From assembly GCA_902781655.1 (NCBI GenBank), contig CACZJZ010000007.1:1-64000 (forward strand): a stretch of DNA of 64,000 nucleotides, in the 5' to 3' direction. This stretch comes from an uncultured Lachnospiraceae bacterium (GTDB lineage: Bacteria; Bacillota; Clostridia; Lachnospirales; Lachnospiraceae). Position 1 is the stretch's first letter. Each line of letters starts with the position of its first letter. The notes under the pieces are model-generated. The model was given only the letters and a program-made list of their open reading frames with translations. It was not told the origin of the DNA and did no database searches. A program made the position numbers and the translations under genes. Shown piece by piece: positions 61,550 to 64,000 of the stretch.

Positions 61550-62005
61550 TTATACCCTCTGCATGTTGTCCACAGCAGCCTCATGCATGACGAACTCCTC
61601 TATGAAAGTCTCGTCGCTCTTCCGCACTTCCTTCTGATAGTCCTGCAGTTTTCTGTCCTTCAGTTTCTCAAACTTTTTGACATCCACATTGGCAGCAATC
61701 ATCTTCCCCTTCTGTTTTTCAGCAAGCTCTTCGAGATTATGAAGCTTATTCTGCTCTATCTCAATCTGTCTGCCGATTCTGTCGGTCAGATCGGCGAAAA
61801 GCCGCAGGTCTGTGATGGAAGATCCGCTGTGCTTCGCGCTGTCGAATTTCTCCGCCAGTTCCTCCTGCTCCCTGTTCAGCGCGTCGATCCTCTGTTTCTG
61901 CTGGTTCACATCACGCATTCTGGAAGCGTATTCTTCCTTTTGGCTGTCCAGCACCTGGTCCTTGTACTGCAGCACCTTTTCCAGAGAATATCTGAATTTT
62001 TTCAC
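61550..62005 (-). CDS. fliJ: Flagellar export chaperone/stalk FliJ
   Basis: A 151-residue coiled-coil protein. It begins MKKFRYSLEKVLQYKDQVLD, typical of FliJ, and is helical throughout. It forms the central stalk of the FliI ATPase ring and recycles chaperones. It follows fliI by 17 bases. Confidence 0.9.
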   Translation of the reverse strand: MKKFRYSLEKVLQYKDQVLDSQKEEYASRMRDVNQQKQRIDALNREQEELAEKFDSAKHSGSSITDLRLFADLTDRIGRQIEIEQNKLHNLEELAEKQKGKMIAANVDVKKFEKLKDRKLQDYQKEVRKSDETFIEEFVMHEAAVDNMQRV

Positions 62006-62022
62006 ACCGCAGCCTCCTCAGC

Positions 62023-63324
62023 TTACGCAAGCGCCTCTTCCATCAACTTCAGCGTCTGTTCATAGGTAAAGGATTCATCCACGCCCTGCATCAGGAACCG
62101 GTTTATCGCCGGGTAGTGATCGACAGCCTCGTCAATAGCGGCGTTGGCTCCCTTCTTATAGGCGCCGATGGAAATCAGATCGGCGTTTTTCTGATACACG
62201 CCGAGGATGTTCCGCATCTTCGCTGCGCACTCCCGATGTCGGTCGTCCACCAGTTCTGTCATCAGACGCGAAATGCTGTCTCCGATGGAGATGGCCGGAT
62301 AGTGGTTCGCCGCCGCCAGCGCCCGGGACAAAACAATGTGGCCGTCAAGGATGCCCCGCACCGTATCCGCGATCGGCTCATTCGTGTCGTCGCCTTCCAC
62401 CAGAACCGTATACACCCCGGTGATGGAACCCTTCTGAAAGTTTCCGCTTCGTTCCAGCAGCCGCGGAAATTCCGCATAAATGGATGGAGTATATCCCCTG
62501 GCGATCGGTGGCTCTCCGATTGCCAGCCCGATCTCCCGCTGCGCCATAGCAAACCGGGTCAGAGAATCCATCATCAGCAGGACATCCAGTCCCTGGTCCC
62601 GGAAATACTCCGCAATGGTCGTCGCGACCAGAGGGCATTTCTGGCGGAGCATGGCCGGTTGGTCAGACGTTGCCACCACAAGGACCGAGCGCGCCATACC
62701 CTCTTTGCCGAGATCCTTCTCCACAAATTCGAGCACTTCACGTCCACGCTCTCCGACGAGCGCGATCACGCTGATATCGGTCTTGACGTTCTTAGCGATC
62801 ATCCCCATCAGCGTGCTCTTGCCCACGCCGGAACCGGCAAAGATCCCGATACGCTGTCCCTTGCCGATCGTATTAAGTCCGTCGATCGCCTTGATGCCGA
62901 ATTCCAGCCTCTCACGGATGGGCGGTCTTGTGAGAGGATTGCTGTATCCGCTCGATACGGTGTAGGTCCGATCCTCCGGGAAAGGATCTCCTCCATCGAT
63001 CGGACGTCCCATAGCATCGATGATGCGCCCCTTCAGGAAATCGCCCACCGGAATCTGAAGCCGGTGCCCTGTATTCCGAACGAAGCTCCCGGAGGCGATG
63101 CCGTTCGTGGCCTCATAGGTCATCAGCTGGATGCGTCCGCCGCGGAATCCGACGACCTCAGCCGGGACCTGCCGGTTCAGTTCCTCGTTGTAGATCATCA
63201 CGATGTCGCCGATGCTGCAGCGGCTGCCGGAGGCCTCGATCGCCATCCCCACAATATCTTCAATTTTGCCGATATGTCCGACCGTCTCCGAGCTTCGGAT
63301 CAGGTCAAGTGCCCTCTCATACAT
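62023..63324 (-). CDS. fliI: Flagellum-specific ATPase FliI
   Basis: Export ATPase of 433 residues. The Walker A motif GSGVGKST is at 164-171 (in FAGSGVGKSTLMGMI), Walker B is in LDVLLMMDSLTRFA, and GYTPSIYAEFPRLLERSG and the C-terminal helical domain follow. The ATG at 63324 is chosen since it overlaps the fliH stop by 8 bases; the longer frame runs antiparallel in composition and is not similar. Confidence 0.96.
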   Translation of the reverse strand: MYERALDLIRSSETVGHIGKIEDIVGMAIEASGSRCSIGDIVMIYNEELNRQVPAEVVGFRGGRIQLMTYEATNGIASGSFVRNTGHRLQIPVGDFLKGRIIDAMGRPIDGGDPFPEDRTYTVSSGYSNPLTRPPIRERLEFGIKAIDGLNTIGKGQRIGIFAGSGVGKSTLMGMIAKNVKTDISVIALVGERGREVLEFVEKDLGKEGMARSVLVVATSDQPAMLRQKCPLVATTIAEYFRDQGLDVLLMMDSLTRFAMAQREIGLAIGEPPIARGYTPSIYAEFPRLLERSGNFQKGSITGVYTVLVEGDDTNEPIADTVRGILDGHIVLSRALAAANHYPAISIGDSISRLMTELVDDRHRECAAKMRNILGVYQKNADLISIGAYKKGANAAIDEAVDHYPAINRFLMQGVDESFTYEQTLKLMEEALA

Positions 63325-64000
63325 TGGTGTCCTCGAACGTGACCGTATCCAGACTATTCCGCAGATTGTCCATCTGCGAATCGACGCTGATGTCGGTGAT
63401 CTCCTCCGGCGTCTCGATGATGCAGTACCCCTGTTGCTCGCTGTCCATGACAACAAATTTTATATTTTCAGAGACGTGCCCAAGCTCCTGCGCTATGTCG
63501 GCGTCCGCCTTCACCATCATGTCGTAATCCTGTTTATCGATATATATCTTCATCCACGCCGTCTTCTGACGTTTTTCCACCTCCGCGCCGATCATCCGTG
63601 CGATGACCTCGCCGCTGGTGGAGAGGCTGACATGAATGACTTTCTCCGCGACCGCGACGGAGACATTCATCAGCTCACGCAGGTAACGCGACAGCACCCT
63701 CTGCTTGGCCTCCTGAATCCCGCTGAGCGCCGTTTCCGCCTCTGTCTCAAAATGCCGGATCTTTTCCTGCCAGGCGGCCGCTGCCTCTTCCTCCGCCTTT
63801 TTCCGGGCCTTCTCAATGCCCTGCCGGAATCCGTCTTCTGCTGACTCCCGACGAATCTCCTCCGCTTCCTTCCTTGCATCGGCGAGGATTTGCTCCGCCT
63901 GTTTCTTCGCCTTCCCAAGGAGCTCATCCGCCTCAGCGGAATCCGCCTGCTCCGGCTGCTCCTCATCTGATCCGCGGCTGAACGTCAGAAGCTGAAAATC
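63317..64000 (-). CDS. fliH: Flagellar assembly protein FliH (5' end outside window)
   Basis: The reading frame is open to the window edge, giving the last 227 residues. A long charged coiled coil (ELLGKAKKQAEQILADARKE, then EEIRRESAEDGFRQGIEKAR) leads into the C-terminal domain (VAVAEKVIHVSLSTSGEV, NIKFVVMDSEQQGYCI) that regulates FliI. An internal GTG at 63697 is not the start. It overlaps fliI by 8 bases. fliG and fliF are expected beyond 64000. Confidence 0.9.
   Translation of the reverse strand, partial: DFQLLTFSRGSDEEQPEQADSAEADELLGKAKKQAEQILADARKEAEEIRRESAEDGFRQGIEKARKKAEEEAAAAWQEKIRHFETEAETALSGIQEAKQRVLSRYLRELMNVSVAVAEKVIHVSLSTSGEVIARMIGAEVEKRQKTAWMKIYIDKQDYDMMVKADADIAQELGHVSENIKFVVMDSEQQGYCIIETPEEITDISVDSQMDNLRNSLDTVTFEDTNV

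Noticed and set aside
62116..63342. 408-codon plus-strand frame opposite fliI
   Set aside because: Antisense shadow of a fully conserved ATPase; no domain or RBS.
1..64000. tRNA, rRNA or CRISPR array
   Set aside because: No cloverleaf-like, rRNA-like or regularly spaced repeat pattern was noticed by eye; a covariance-model scan would be needed to exclude small RNAs.

Overview
The window looks like the main flagellar and chemotaxis region of a motile, fairly GC-rich Firmicute. It is most likely a Lachnospiraceae-type clostridium: FliY (CheC-FliN fusion), FliW-CsrA, SwrD/FlbD, CheV, CheD, dCache-type receptors and a short D0/D1-only flagellin all fit. This is inferred from gene content; there is no rRNA or other taxonomic marker. 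No tRNA, rRNA or CRISPR array was seen.

Layout, left to right. (1) 1-3776: an AT-rich left edge, an HD-GYP c-di-GMP phosphodiesterase (+) and a chemoreceptor (-), convergent on a strong bidirectional hairpin. (2) 3887-9687: a palindromic divergent sigma-28-type promoter, then an operon flgB-cheA-cheW-cheR-cheB plus an exported C39-like peptidase (+). (3) 9841-13460: a second chemoreceptor followed by a degenerate EAL protein (-). (4) 13506-14621: a Gln/Asp-rich protein of unknown function with its own candidate sigma-28 promoter. (5) 14741-16326: an IS4-family element with intact inverted repeats but a transposase split at an A7 run. (6) 16342-18850: a lower-GC, decayed carbohydrate segment (IspD/TarI-type cytidylyltransferase, an AraD relic, an SDR, a GT11 fragment and a PntC/LicC-type cytidylyltransferase fragment). 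(7) 18878-25819: a minus-strand group of LicD, a TagD-like/Gfo-Idh-MocA fusion, a class V aminotransferase, a CgeB-like glycosyltransferase and a LicD fusion. It lies directly downstream of flagellin and suggests a flagellin glycan carrying a phospho-linked group. (8) 25871-26929: flagellin with a canonical terminator and a sigma-28 promoter. (9) 26968-30398: PilZ, lytic transglycosylase, YlqH-like and YlqG/FliK-like proteins (-). (10) 30590-35347: divergent promoters, then flgM-flgN-flgK-flgL-fliW-csrA (+). (11) 35368-64000: one long minus-strand operon, in transcription order fliH (partial), fliI, fliJ, fliK, flgD, flgE, flbD, motA, motB, fliM, cheY, flgC, fliY, fliO, fliP, fliQ, fliR, flhB, flhA, fliA, flgF, flgG, cheD, cheV, comFB, fliD, fliS, a FliT-like gene, a nucleotidyltransferase-like gene and a secreted InlB-repeat protein.

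How it works together: the long operon builds the export gate, motor, rod and hook and encodes sigma-28 (fliA). FlgM would hold sigma-28 until the hook is complete. GCCGATAA-like -10 boxes in front of flagellin, both receptor units, the flgB-che operon, flgM and fliD suggest a sigma-28 late regulon. FliW-CsrA would control flagellin translation. HD-GYP, EAL-like, PilZ and ComFB-domain proteins suggest c-di-GMP control of motility. Unusual points are the separation of flgB from flgC, the lack of fliL, flhF and flhG at their usual positions, the nucleotidyltransferase-like/InlB pair ending the flagellar operon, and the phospho-modification cluster with a cytidylyltransferase-oxidoreductase fusion beside a truncated PntC-like gene.
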